Of a stretch of DNA of 61,136 bases, positions 17,286 to 25,320 are shown in pieces. A program made the translations under genes and the position numbers. The notes beneath the pieces are model-generated. The model was not told the origin of the DNA and did no database searches. It worked only from the letters and a program-made list of their open reading frames with translations. Origin of the DNA: CAVUXJ01 sp963814975 (GTDB taxonomy: Bacteria; Acidobacteriota; Vicinamibacteria; Vicinamibacterales; CAVVIG01); contig CAWFFB010000008.1 of the NCBI GenBank assembly GCA_963814975.1, forward strand, positions 1-61,136, written 5' to 3'. Within the stretch, counting starts at the first letter, position 1. Each line of letters starts with the position of its first letter.

Positions 17286-17674
17286 GGCTTCCTCCCAGTG
17301 GACGCGCTCTTCACCAGCTGGCCGGCAATCGGCATTGAACGCTATCAGCTGGCGGGGATGCGCGTGGTCCGCGTCGGTCGTCGAGTTGCACGAAGGATAA
17401 GCAACTGGACCTCGCATGTCAAAGCAAAGTCGTGGGTGTCCTGACCGACCGAGGGACCGTTTGGCCATAGGCCAGGCCAGCCCGTCCGTGCGGTTGAGCA
17501 TCCCGGATTCCGGTCGCCGCCTGATGGCGCAGGCGGATACGCGCGGCGGACGGGTCGTGCGCCCCTCGGGGACGAGGGTGAACGCCAACCGCGCTTCGAT
17601 TCTGCCGATATACTCACGTCACCCGTGTTCCTCAGCACCCCCATCTCCCTTTTCAGTTTCAGCAGGAGGGTCTC
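17286..17674. other. divergent intergenic region
   Basis: 389 bases between the VOC gene and the Tat-exported propeller gene. It must hold both promoters, but I see no clear -35/-10 pair or operator. CAGCAGGAGGGTCTC just before 17675 contains a strong Shine-Dalgarno sequence for the downstream gene. Confidence 0.45.
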
Positions 17675-18895
17675 ATGAGTCAGGATCCGTTTCATCGACC
17701 GACCGATAGTCGGGTCTCGCGCCGCGAGGCCATTGGGAAAATCGGTGCAGCCGCGGGCATTGCGGCCTTTGCCCCGAACCTTGTGGCGGAACAGGCCCCC
17801 GCGGCTCCGGCTCCTGCCCCGAACGCGGCGCGGGGCGTCCCGCCGAGCGTCATCTCCAGCCCCCCTCGTGATTTCGGCCCCAATGCAGGCCCGGTGACGT
17901 ACCCCGATCCGGACGTCATCACCATCGACCAGGCCTTTACGACCCTTCGAGTGAATAACACCGGGATTCATCGGCTGTTCACCGGCGGAATGCACGACGA
18001 GGGACCCGCATGGTGCGCTCAGGGACGCTATCTGGTCTGGAGCGATATCCCGAACGACCGCCAGCTGCGCTGGATCGAGGACGACAACCGGGTCACGGTG
18101 TTCCGGACGCCATCGAACAACAGCAACGGCAACACGTTCGACCACCAGGGCCGGCAGATTTCATGCGAGCATCGCGGCCGCCGCGTCGTTCGGTACGAGC
18201 ACGATGGCTCCGTGACCGTGATCGCTGAATCCTATCAGGGCAAGCGCCTGAACTCGCCTAACGACGTCGCCGCGCATCGCGACGGAAGCTATTGGTTCAC
18301 CGATCCGTTCGCCGGGGCCTCGTTGTACGAGGGAATGCCAGACGCTCCCGGCGGCCTCCGCAACCTGAACGGGCTGCTGAACGGGAAGATTGGTCAGCCG
18401 GTCGGGTCCGGTACCCTCAAGGGCGAATTGGCCTCGAACATCTATCGAGCCGACCCATCCGGCCGGGTGGACATGCTCATCAGCGAGGAGGCCTTCGGCG
18501 GAGGAGGCAACGGCATCACGTTCTCACCCGACTACAAGAAGGTCTACATCGTCAGCAGGCAGCTTCCGTGGGTCTTCGACATCGGTCCCGACAACAAGAT
18601 CAGCAACCAGAAGCAGTTCTCCGATCTCATGGTTGATGGCGTCAGATGCGCAACCGATGGCATGCGGTGCGATATCTACGGCAATCTGTGGTGCAGCAGC
18701 AACGCCGGCGCCAACCTTGGCTATAGCGGCGTGACGGTGTGGTCGCCTGAAGGGAAGCTGCTTGGGCGGATTCGGCTGCCGGAAACCACTGCCAACCTGA
18801 CCTTCGGCGGCGCCAAGCGCAACCGGCTGTTCATGACCTCGGGTCAATCGCTGTACGCGCTCTACGTCAACACGCAGGGCGCAGCTCCTGGCTAG
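17675..18895 (+). CDS. Tat-exported SMP-30/gluconolactonase-family protein
   Basis: 406 residues starting at ATG 17675 after AGGAGG. A Tat signal, SRREAIGKIGAAAGIAAFAP, suggests folded export, often with a metal cofactor already bound. The mature part is a six-bladed propeller of the gluconolactonase type: GMHDEGPAWCAQGRYLVWSD (metal-binding Glu), NSNGNTFDHQGRQISCEHRG, LNSPNDVAAHRDGSYWFTDP (Asn-Asp-Val pair) and ATDGMRCDIYGNLW (Asp). These match the Glu/Asn/Asp ligand set of SMP-30 lactonases. It probably hydrolyses a sugar or hydroxy-acid lactone in the periplasm. Confidence 0.82.
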   Translation: MSQDPFHRPTDSRVSRREAIGKIGAAAGIAAFAPNLVAEQAPAAPAPAPNAARGVPPSVISSPPRDFGPNAGPVTYPDPDVITIDQAFTTLRVNNTGIHRLFTGGMHDEGPAWCAQGRYLVWSDIPNDRQLRWIEDDNRVTVFRTPSNNSNGNTFDHQGRQISCEHRGRRVVRYEHDGSVTVIAESYQGKRLNSPNDVAAHRDGSYWFTDPFAGASLYEGMPDAPGGLRNLNGLLNGKIGQPVGSGTLKGELASNIYRADPSGRVDMLISEEAFGGGGNGITFSPDYKKVYIVSRQLPWVFDIGPDNKISNQKQFSDLMVDGVRCATDGMRCDIYGNLWCSSNAGANLGYSGVTVWSPEGKLLGRIRLPETTANLTFGGAKRNRLFMTSGQSLYALYVNTQGAAPG

Positions 18896-19078
18896 ACCTG
18901 TTCACGATCGTGCGGACCTGCCGCTTCCCCGCCTTCGGCGCATCAGTGAGTCTCGGGGCGCTGGACTGAGGCGTGCGACCGAGGGCGGGGTCCGCCACGA
19001 CACGCACGACTGACGCATCCCAAGGACGGGCGGGGCGCTTTTGCCACGCCACCTCCAGGATGTAGACTCCCCAGCCTG

Positions 19079-20920
19079 GTGCCACACCGGCTGACCGTAC
19101 TCGCAGCCATCCGATCTGGCGAGGAAGAGCGTCTCCGGGACGTTCTCCGGTCGATCGGAGACGACATCGCGGGCAGGACCCTGAAGGACGCTGCGGACCG
19201 TCCCCACATCGACTTCTCCCGCAGCCGGACCACTCACTTCGCGCGCTTCGCCATCCTCGACGACCCGGATCGCGGGCCGGAACGCAGGCGCTTGCTCTAC
19301 TCGTCGAACTACGACGGCGATCTCGACAGTCACCTGGCGGAGGTGATGGCCCTCACCTCGGACATCGACGCGATCTGGGGCCGCTGCGAAGCCTATGCGG
19401 ACGCAGCCCGATTCGGATCCTTCATTCGCGCACACGCTTGCGAGACGCAAGCCTTCTACATCGCGTTCCGCGACGAAACGGTCGAGCGCATCCGGCAATC
19501 CATCGCGCTGCGTCGTCAGTCGCAGCCCTTGCTCGACGCGGCGTCGGCGGGGTCCCTTGCAACGATCGTCCCGGGCCTTTCGACCGTCGAATCGGCTTGG
19601 GTCTTCGCCATCCGCCACGCCGTCACTACGGCTGCCTCGGACCTCAGTGTCTCGATCGAACGATTGATTCGGGCGGTCCCGATCGTGGTTGACCTACCGC
19701 GAGCGGTCGTTCGGTCCGGCTTTGCGAACGTCGTTCTGGGAGCACGCCGGATCACCGCGAGCCTCAACCGATATGCCCTGGTCCGATGGCTCAACTGGAT
19801 CATCCGCAATCGCGTGCCGCCCCGGAGATCGACGCACTTCGAGCGTCGGCCTCGACAATCGCGCCGTCCTGGCTCCGATCGAGCCGGGCGATGAGACTCC
19901 GCGGGATCACGACCGGGTGCCTCCGGCGTTCAGGGAGGACGTGGTCGCGCAAAACCAGCTCACATTGATCACGGTGGTGCGCCCGGGACAGGCAGATCGC
20001 GTGCGAGCCGTGATGTCGGCCATCGACTCGTACTCCAAGCGGCTGGCGCCGCCCGGTTCGCTCATCGGCATCAGCACAATTCACTTCGTCAGGTGGCTCC
20101 TGATCGACAACGACCGGCGGCTCATCTCGCGAATCCCTATCATGCGGCAGAGCGGCTGCGGGATCTCGGCATCAACGGCTCCTACGTCGTGTACCGCAAG
20201 CTCCAGCAGGACGTCGCGGGGTTCTGGCAATTCATGAAACGCGAGAGCCTCCGCAGCACGGGGGCGGAAGATACGGGTTACATGATCTGGCTGGCGTCGC
20301 GATGCGTCGGGAGATGGCCGAGCGGTGCGCCGCTGGTTCTGGCTCCGCACGCCGACGACCCTCGGGCCGGCGCCCGCGACGATTTCCTCTACGGCGACGA
20401 CGCGGATGGTCTGGCGTGCCCCCTCGGCGCGCACATCCGTCGTACCAACCCCCGCGACGTCATCAAGCCCTACGCCACCGCTCAATCCCTCAGCATGTCC
20501 GAGGCCCATCGTCTGCTCCGTCGCGCGCGGACCTTCGGCCGGCCGCTGTTCGACCCGTCGATCCTTGTCGATCCCACGAACCCGGGTGCTCGACACGCCC
20601 TGCTCGAGCTCGCCGACGACGGCGGCGCGCGCGGTATCCATTTCTTCTGCGTGAACGCGAGCATCAGAAGCCAGTTCGAGTTCGTGCAGCAGACATGGTG
20701 CAACAACCCCCGCTTCGGCGGCCTCAACGACAACAAGGACCCGATCGTAGGCGACAACGCCCGGGCGAATCGGACGCCGAGCCACATGACGATCCCGCAA
20801 CGGCCGTTCCGTGTACGAACAGCGGCACTGCCGCGCTTCGTGACGGTGAGGGCCGGCGCGTACCTCTTCATGCCGAGCCTGACGGCGCTGCGCTTCCTCG
20901 CCGCTCTTCGCGGTGATTGA
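19079..20920 (+). pseudogene. Dyp-type peroxidase-like gene, frameshifted
   Basis: Three overlapping frames make one locus. 19079 to about 19850 encodes a haem-peroxidase-like N-terminal module (RPHIDFSRSRTTHFARFAIL, then RLLYSSNYDGDLDSHLAEV). About 19870-20130 in a second frame has QNQLTLITVVRPGQADRVRA and STIHFVRWLLIDN, a repeat of the same ferredoxin-like fold. About 20130-20920 in a third frame has GSYVVYRKLQQDVAGFWQFM, CPLGAHIRRTNPRD and AHRLLRRARTFG, the Dyp peroxidase core with the likely haem-ligand His. At least two indels are needed. The start (GTG 19079) is uncertain. Such enzymes oxidise dyes or phenolics with peroxide. Confidence 0.6.
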
Positions 20921-20925
20921 CCCAC

Positions 20926-22305
20926 ATGATCACTCGAACCATCATCGAACCGTTCCGGATCAAGTCCGTTGAAGCCGTCAAGTTCACGACCCGGGGCGAG
21001 CGCGAGGCGGCGCTCGCCGCAGCCGGCTACAACGTGTTCGGGCTGCGCGCCGAGGACGTGCTGATCGACCTGCTCACCGACTCCGGGACCGGCGCCATGT
21101 CCTCCGCCCAGTGGGGCGCGCTGATCCAGGGCGACGAGTCCTACGCGGGCAGCCGCTCCTTCTACCGGTTTGAGCAGGTAGTAGGAGACCTGACCGGCCT
21201 GAAACACATCATCCCGACGCATCAGGGACGCGCGGCCGAGCGGATCCTGTTCCACACCGTGCTGAAGCCAGGCGAGATCGTCCCGAACAACAACCATTTC
21301 GACACCACAAGGGCCAACATCGAGGTCGAAGAGGCGGAGGCGCTCGACCTCGTGATCCCAGAGGGACGCGTCCCCTCCCTCCTCCACCCGTTCAAGGGCA
21401 ACATCGACCTGAATGCGCTGGAGCGGCTGCTCGACGATCAGGCCGACCGTGTCCCGCTCGTCATGGTGACCGTGACGAACAACTCCGGCGGCGGCCAGCC
21501 CGTCTCGCTCGAGAACCTGCGCGGCGTTCGAACGCTGTGCGATCGCTACCGGAAGCCGTTCTTCCTCGACGCGTGCCGATTCGCGGAGAACGCATGGTTC
21601 ATCAAGACGCGCGAAGCGGGCCAGGCCGGACGGACGCCGAAGGCCATCGCGCGGGAGATGTTCTCGCTGGCCGACGGCTGCACGATGTCGGCCAAGAAGG
21701 ACGGTCTCGCGAACATCGGCGGGTTCCTGGCGATGAACGACGACCGATGGGCTGAGAGCGCCAGGAACTTGCTCATCCTCACCGAGGGATTCCCCACCTA
21801 CGGCGGGCTCGCGGGGTACGACCTCGAGGCAATCGCCACCGGTCTCGAGGAGGTCGTCGAGGAGCCGTACCTGCACTACCGCATCCGCTCCACCGAGTAC
21901 CTGGCGGACAAGCTGGTCGCAGGCAACGTGCCGATCATCCTGCCCGCTGGCGGGCACGCGATCTACATCGATGCTCGAGCGCTGCTGCCGGAGATTGCGC
22001 CGCTGGCGTACCCGGGGATCACCCTGGTGAACGCCCTTTATGTCGAGGCCGGCGTGCGGGGCGTCGAAATCGGGACGGTCATGTTCGGGCTGCACCCGGA
22101 CGGCTCGGAAACGCCTGCCCAAATGGATCTGGTGAGGCTCGCGATTCCCAGGCGGGTCTACACGCAGTCCCACATCGATTACGTCGCCGAAGGTGTCATC
22201 GAAGTTGCGCGCACGAAGGATCGCCTGCGCGGGTACCGGATCGTCTCGGCGCCACAGGCGCTGAGACATTTCACGGCCCGGTTCGAGCCGCTCGGTGAGA
22301 AATAA
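20926..22305 (+). CDS. tnaA: tryptophanase / tyrosine phenol-lyase family (tryptophanase favoured)
   Basis: 459 residues of a PLP-dependent beta-eliminating lyase. The PLP lysine is Lys258 in CTMSAKKDG, preceded by LDACRFAENAWFIK. SYAGSRSFYRFE, THQGRAAERILF and the C-terminal RLAIPRRVYTQSHIDYVAEG and LRHFTARFEPL are family signatures. At the substrate-specificity loop the sequence is GVRGVEIG, as in tryptophanase (GIRAVEIG), not GVRSMERG of tyrosine phenol-lyase. The PLP loop (ADGCTMSxKKDxLxNIGG) is nearer the lyase. ATG 20926 is preferred over TTG 20917. It releases indole, pyruvate and ammonia from tryptophan. Confidence 0.85.
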   Translation: MITRTIIEPFRIKSVEAVKFTTRGEREAALAAAGYNVFGLRAEDVLIDLLTDSGTGAMSSAQWGALIQGDESYAGSRSFYRFEQVVGDLTGLKHIIPTHQGRAAERILFHTVLKPGEIVPNNNHFDTTRANIEVEEAEALDLVIPEGRVPSLLHPFKGNIDLNALERLLDDQADRVPLVMVTVTNNSGGGQPVSLENLRGVRTLCDRYRKPFFLDACRFAENAWFIKTREAGQAGRTPKAIAREMFSLADGCTMSAKKDGLANIGGFLAMNDDRWAESARNLLILTEGFPTYGGLAGYDLEAIATGLEEVVEEPYLHYRIRSTEYLADKLVAGNVPIILPAGGHAIYIDARALLPEIAPLAYPGITLVNALYVEAGVRGVEIGTVMFGLHPDGSETPAQMDLVRLAIPRRVYTQSHIDYVAEGVIEVARTKDRLRGYRIVSAPQALRHFTARFEPLGEK

Positions 22306-22432
22306 ACCTGATGTCTCTAGCTCTCAGTCGTCAGCGCAGCTCCCGCACCTCCCCCGACCGCTGATAGCTGAAGGCTGAGAACCGCTGTTCCGACTCGAGA
22401 CGGCTCTGAACGATCGCTTGGCAGAAGCGAGG

Positions 22433-23176
22433 TTACCCGCCGATGCCTTGCAACAGCGCCGCGTCGATCTCGTGGATCACGCGGTCGGCAGCGGCGCGCG
22501 GATCGGGGGCGCGGAGAATCGGGCGGCCCACGACGAGATAGTCGGCGCCGAGCCGAATGGCCTCGGCGGGAGTGGTATGCCGCTTGTGATCGTCGGTCGT
22601 CGCCCCCTCGAACCGGATGCCCGGACTGACGATGAGCGTCGGCCGCGGGAAGGCGGTCCGGCACCACTGGATGGCTGGCCCGGACGCAATCACGCCATCG
22701 CATCCCGCGGCAAGGGCCGATGTCGCGCGCGCGAGGACGTACGTTTCCAGATCTCCGCGCGTACCGGCCGTCTCGGCCAGGTCCTCCGCGTCGAGGCTCG
22801 AAAGAAACGGCACGGTGAGCAGCTTGGGCTCATCGTGCCCGCGGCCGTTCCTGGCCGCGGCCGCCGAGCGGATGGCCGCGACAGGCATCGATTCGCTCAA
22901 GGTGAGAAACGTCACGCCGTTGTCGGCACACATCTCGATGACAGCGCGGATCGTGTTGCCGATGTCGCCTGGCACTTTCAGATCGACAAACACCTTTTTC
23001 GCCCGCAGCGATTGCAGGAGGGTCGGCAGGCCACCTGTGATGAACAACTGGAGGCCTACCTTGAAGAACGAGACGTTGTCGAGTTGGTCGACCGTGCGCA
23101 AGGCGGCATCGACGCTGGGAACGTCGAGCGCGACGATGAGGCGATCGGCGCCTCGCAACTGACTCGGCAAGGTCAT
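22433..23176 (-). CDS. pyrF: orotidine 5'-phosphate decarboxylase
   Basis: 247 residues forming a TIM barrel: LIVALDVPSVDAALRTVDQL, FFKVGLQLFITGG, VFVDLKVPGDIGNT (catalytic Asp/Lys tetrad region, Asp65-Lys67-Asp71), LTLSESMP, VSPGIRFEG and GADYLVVGRPI (phosphate-binding). It catalyses the last step of UMP synthesis. The active-site motif has one more residue between Lys and Asp (K-VPG-D) than the usual K-xx-D. No other pyr gene is adjacent, so it is a lone locus. ATG 23176 is the natural start. Confidence 0.9.
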   Translation of the reverse strand: MTLPSQLRGADRLIVALDVPSVDAALRTVDQLDNVSFFKVGLQLFITGGLPTLLQSLRAKKVFVDLKVPGDIGNTIRAVIEMCADNGVTFLTLSESMPVAAIRSAAAARNGRGHDEPKLLTVPFLSSLDAEDLAETAGTRGDLETYVLARATSALAAGCDGVIASGPAIQWCRTAFPRPTLIVSPGIRFEGATTDDHKRHTTPAEAIRLGADYLVVGRPILRAPDPRAAADRVIHEIDAALLQGIGG

Positions 23177-23696
23177 GTCTACCGCGTGTGGGACCCGTAC
23201 GCGAGCGGTGCTGCCAATGCGCTCCAGTCGCCCCGGCGTTGACGGCCTACATGGCCGGGCCGCCGGCCGCGCTGGGAAGCGGGCCGTTCGAGACCGCGGC
23301 TACTTTATAGAGCGGCCGGTTGTTCTGTCAACGTCGAGACGTCTGCAATATTGGTGCTTTGGCGGACGACCATGATCCGCGGCGCGGGGGCCGCCGATCG
23401 GAACGGTCGATGACTGCCGACGCCAACGTTCTTGGCCGTCTGCCCAACGTCTGCGCCGCGAAGGCGAAGGCAGACATCACCTGCGTCGAACGAGCAGGGA
23501 TCTCCGTTGTGTCCGGCTTCTGGCCGCCCTCGCCGACGCCGATCGCGACGATGATCCGCCGTTGCGTGATACGATTTCTGGCCGTTTGGTTCGGGCAGTC
23601 AACGCTCGCGTCCGACAACAGGCGCGTCATGAATGCGGACAGAAACAGCGGGGCCGTGCGGCGGCCTCACAACCGAGTTGCAGACCGGAGGCGATG
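23177..23696. other. intergenic region upstream of cold-shock gene, no gene recognised
   Basis: About 520 bases. Several open frames exist, but none has recognisable domains or a good start. The end forms the long 5' leader of the cold-shock gene; such leaders are often structured thermosensors, though I see no diagnostic cold-box. Confidence 0.45.
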
Positions 23697-23900
23697 ATGA
23701 CAGGAACGATTCGAACATTGCGCGTCGACAAGGGGTTTGGGTTCATCAAGGACGAGGCCGGGAAGGACTACTTCTTTCACCAGAGCGCGGTGTACGGCGA
23801 AGGGCTCGCGGATCTACGCGAGGGCGACAGCGTTGAATTCGACGTCGGCCAGGGGCCGAAGGGCCCTCGCGCCGAGAACGTCCGGCGCACGTCCACCTAG
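23697..23900 (+). CDS. cold-shock domain (CspA-like) protein
   Basis: 67 residues. ATG 23697 is chosen over 23694 because GGAGG ends five bases upstream. The RNA-binding motifs are RNP1-like KGFGFIKD and RNP2-like DYFFHQSAV, followed by LREGDSVEFDVGQGPKGPRAENV, the standard OB-fold end. It binds single-stranded nucleic acid and melts RNA secondary structure. Length is normal. It stands alone between pyrF and the hypothetical gene at 23953. Confidence 0.9.
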   Translation: MTGTIRTLRVDKGFGFIKDEAGKDYFFHQSAVYGEGLADLREGDSVEFDVGQGPKGPRAENVRRTST

Positions 23901-23952
23901 CGCGCGCTCGGGCGAGCAGGCAATAGCCTGAAAGCGCGAACGGCGTGGATAA

Positions 23953-24477
23953 TCAGGACAGCAGCGCCTGAAAGGCCTTACCGACCCGCACGTACTCTTC
24001 GTACCGGCGTTGATACCGTTCGAGCTTCTCCCGCTCGACGGCCTCGAGTCGCGCCCGGCCGACCGGCGATCCGTCCGGTCCCTGAAGCGTGGCTTCGATC
24101 TCGGCCACTTTGAGCCTGTACTCGGTGTCGTGGGCCTGTTCCCAGATCAGCCATTCGGCCGTCCATCGCGAATGGGCGGCTTGAATCTGATCGACACTGA
24201 ACGGAAACCTCGAACCGGCCGCTCCATCGAGCGCCGCGCATTCTTCAGGGAACAGCTTTCGCGCCGTGCCCGCCAATGGCTGCCAGGCGAGGAGCGCGCG
24301 GGGCTCGTGCGCGGCTGCCGCGACGCCAGGGGCAAACAGCGCCATCAGCCGAAGGGATCGCTCGCGGACGCCCAGGTGCTGATTCACGCGCGCAGCGGAC
24401 GCCAGGCGCCAGAGCGCCCATGCGGCGGCCGCGCCCGAGGCGGCCACGAGAAGAATCGCCGCGGCCAGCAGTTGCAT
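23953..24477 (-). CDS. membrane-anchored hypothetical protein
   Basis: 174 residues from ATG 24477 (GTG 24480 possible). One N-terminal membrane helix (LLAAAILLVAASGAAAAWALW) is followed by a soluble, mostly helical, charged domain ending EREKLERYQRRYEEYVRVGKAFQ. WLIWEQAHDTEYRLKVAEIEATL is a conserved-looking block. No enzyme motif is visible. It lies immediately downstream of apt with about ten bases between the expected apt stop and this start, so the two are likely co-transcribed. Confidence 0.65.
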   Translation of the reverse strand: MQLLAAAILLVAASGAAAAWALWRLASAARVNQHLGVRERSLRLMALFAPGVAAAAHEPRALLAWQPLAGTARKLFPEECAALDGAAGSRFPFSVDQIQAAHSRWTAEWLIWEQAHDTEYRLKVAEIEATLQGPDGSPVGRARLEAVEREKLERYQRRYEEYVRVGKAFQALLS

Positions 24478-25003
24478 CACGTGCGGCTAGTACCTGCAGA
24501 ACGACGTGCACCCGTTCACCTTCGAGCTTCTCCCGGCCCTTCAGCTCGACCAACTCGATGAGAAACGCCAGAGCATGCACGTCGCCCCCAAGCTGTCTCA
24601 CCAGCTGGCTCGTGGCGCCCGCCGTGCCGCCGGTTGCCAGAAGGTCGTCGACGATCAGAACCCGTTGCCCGTCGCGCACCGCATCGTCATGGATCTCGAG
24701 TGAGTCGGAGCCGTACTCGAGATCGTAGGTGGCCTTGGTCGTCTTGGACGGCAGCTTGCCCGGCTTGCGGACAAGCGCAAACCCGGCGCCGATGCGGTCG
24801 GCAACCGCCGCGCCGAGGATGAACCCGCGACTTTCGATGCCGACCACGAGCTCGATGCCTTGCCCCGTGAACGGCGTGGCAAGACTGTCGATCGCCAGCC
24901 GGAAGCCAATCGGATCCTGCAGCAGCGTCGTGATGTCGTAGAAGAGAATGCCCGCTTTCGGGAAATCGGGGACGTGGCGAATCTTCGTCTTGAGCTGATC
25001 CAT
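24245..25003 (-). CDS. apt: adenine phosphoribosyltransferase with a 3' frameshift
   Basis: Residues 1-171 from ATG 25003 are a normal APRT: IRHVPDFPKAGILFYDITTLL, VGIESRGFILGAAVA, LVRKPGKLPSKTT, and the PRPP-binding loop VLIVDDLLATGGTAGA. The enzyme makes AMP from adenine and PRPP. The family ends LEGxxVHxVLQY-stop. Here an extra C at 24493-24494 turns the expected CAG-TAC-TAG into CAG-GTA-CTA and the frame runs on to 24245 over the next gene. The intended stop is at 24487-24489. The extension is spurious and probably results from a sequence error. Confidence 0.88.
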   Translation of the reverse strand: MDQLKTKIRHVPDFPKAGILFYDITTLLQDPIGFRLAIDSLATPFTGQGIELVVGIESRGFILGAAVADRIGAGFALVRKPGKLPSKTTKATYDLEYGSDSLEIHDDAVRDGQRVLIVDDLLATGGTAGATSQLVRQLGGDVHALAFLIELVELKGREKLEGERVHVVLQVLAARDATAGRGDSSRGRLGRGRRMGALAPGVRCARESAPGRPRAIPSADGAVCPWRRGSRARAPRAPRLAAIGGHGAKAVP

Positions 25004-25028
25004 GGTTGTCCCGGCGGTCGGCCGGCTG

Positions 25029-25301
25029 CTACCGCATGCGAAAACCGGCGTCGGCGCCACTCACGCCCTCTTCGGTGGCGTCAACGTGGTCCACTTTCGC
25101 CCCGGGCGGCCCGTGCCTGACGTGGCGCTCGAACCGTTCGATCGCCTCCGCCTCGCCCTCCGCCGAGATCTCCACGCGGCCGTCCGGCAGATTGCGCACC
25201 CAGCCATGCAGCCCCTCGCGGCTCGCCGTTGTCTGTGCGAAGACGCGAAAGCCGACGCCCTGAACGCGGCCGCTGATCACGTATCGACGCGCGAGTCGCA
25301 T
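25029..25301 (-). CDS. acyP: acylphosphatase
   Basis: 90 residues with the signature GRVQGVGFRVFAQTTA (catalytic Arg in GVGFR) and LHGWVRNLPDGRVEISAEG (catalytic Asn in VRNLPDG). It hydrolyses acyl phosphates such as 1,3-bisphosphoglycerate. The C-terminus (ADAGFRMR) is typical. It is 25 bases upstream of apt on the same strand and directly downstream of the glycosyltransferase gene, forming a likely four-gene run. Confidence 0.92.
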   Translation of the reverse strand: MRLARRYVISGRVQGVGFRVFAQTTASREGLHGWVRNLPDGRVEISAEGEAEAIERFERHVRHGPPGAKVDHVDATEEGVSGADAGFRMR

Positions 25302-25320
25302 GGGGGAACGAAATTATATG

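Noticed and set aside
20482..22269. 595-codon frame on the minus strand
   Set aside because: Antisense to tryptophanase and the peroxidase locus; no domain.
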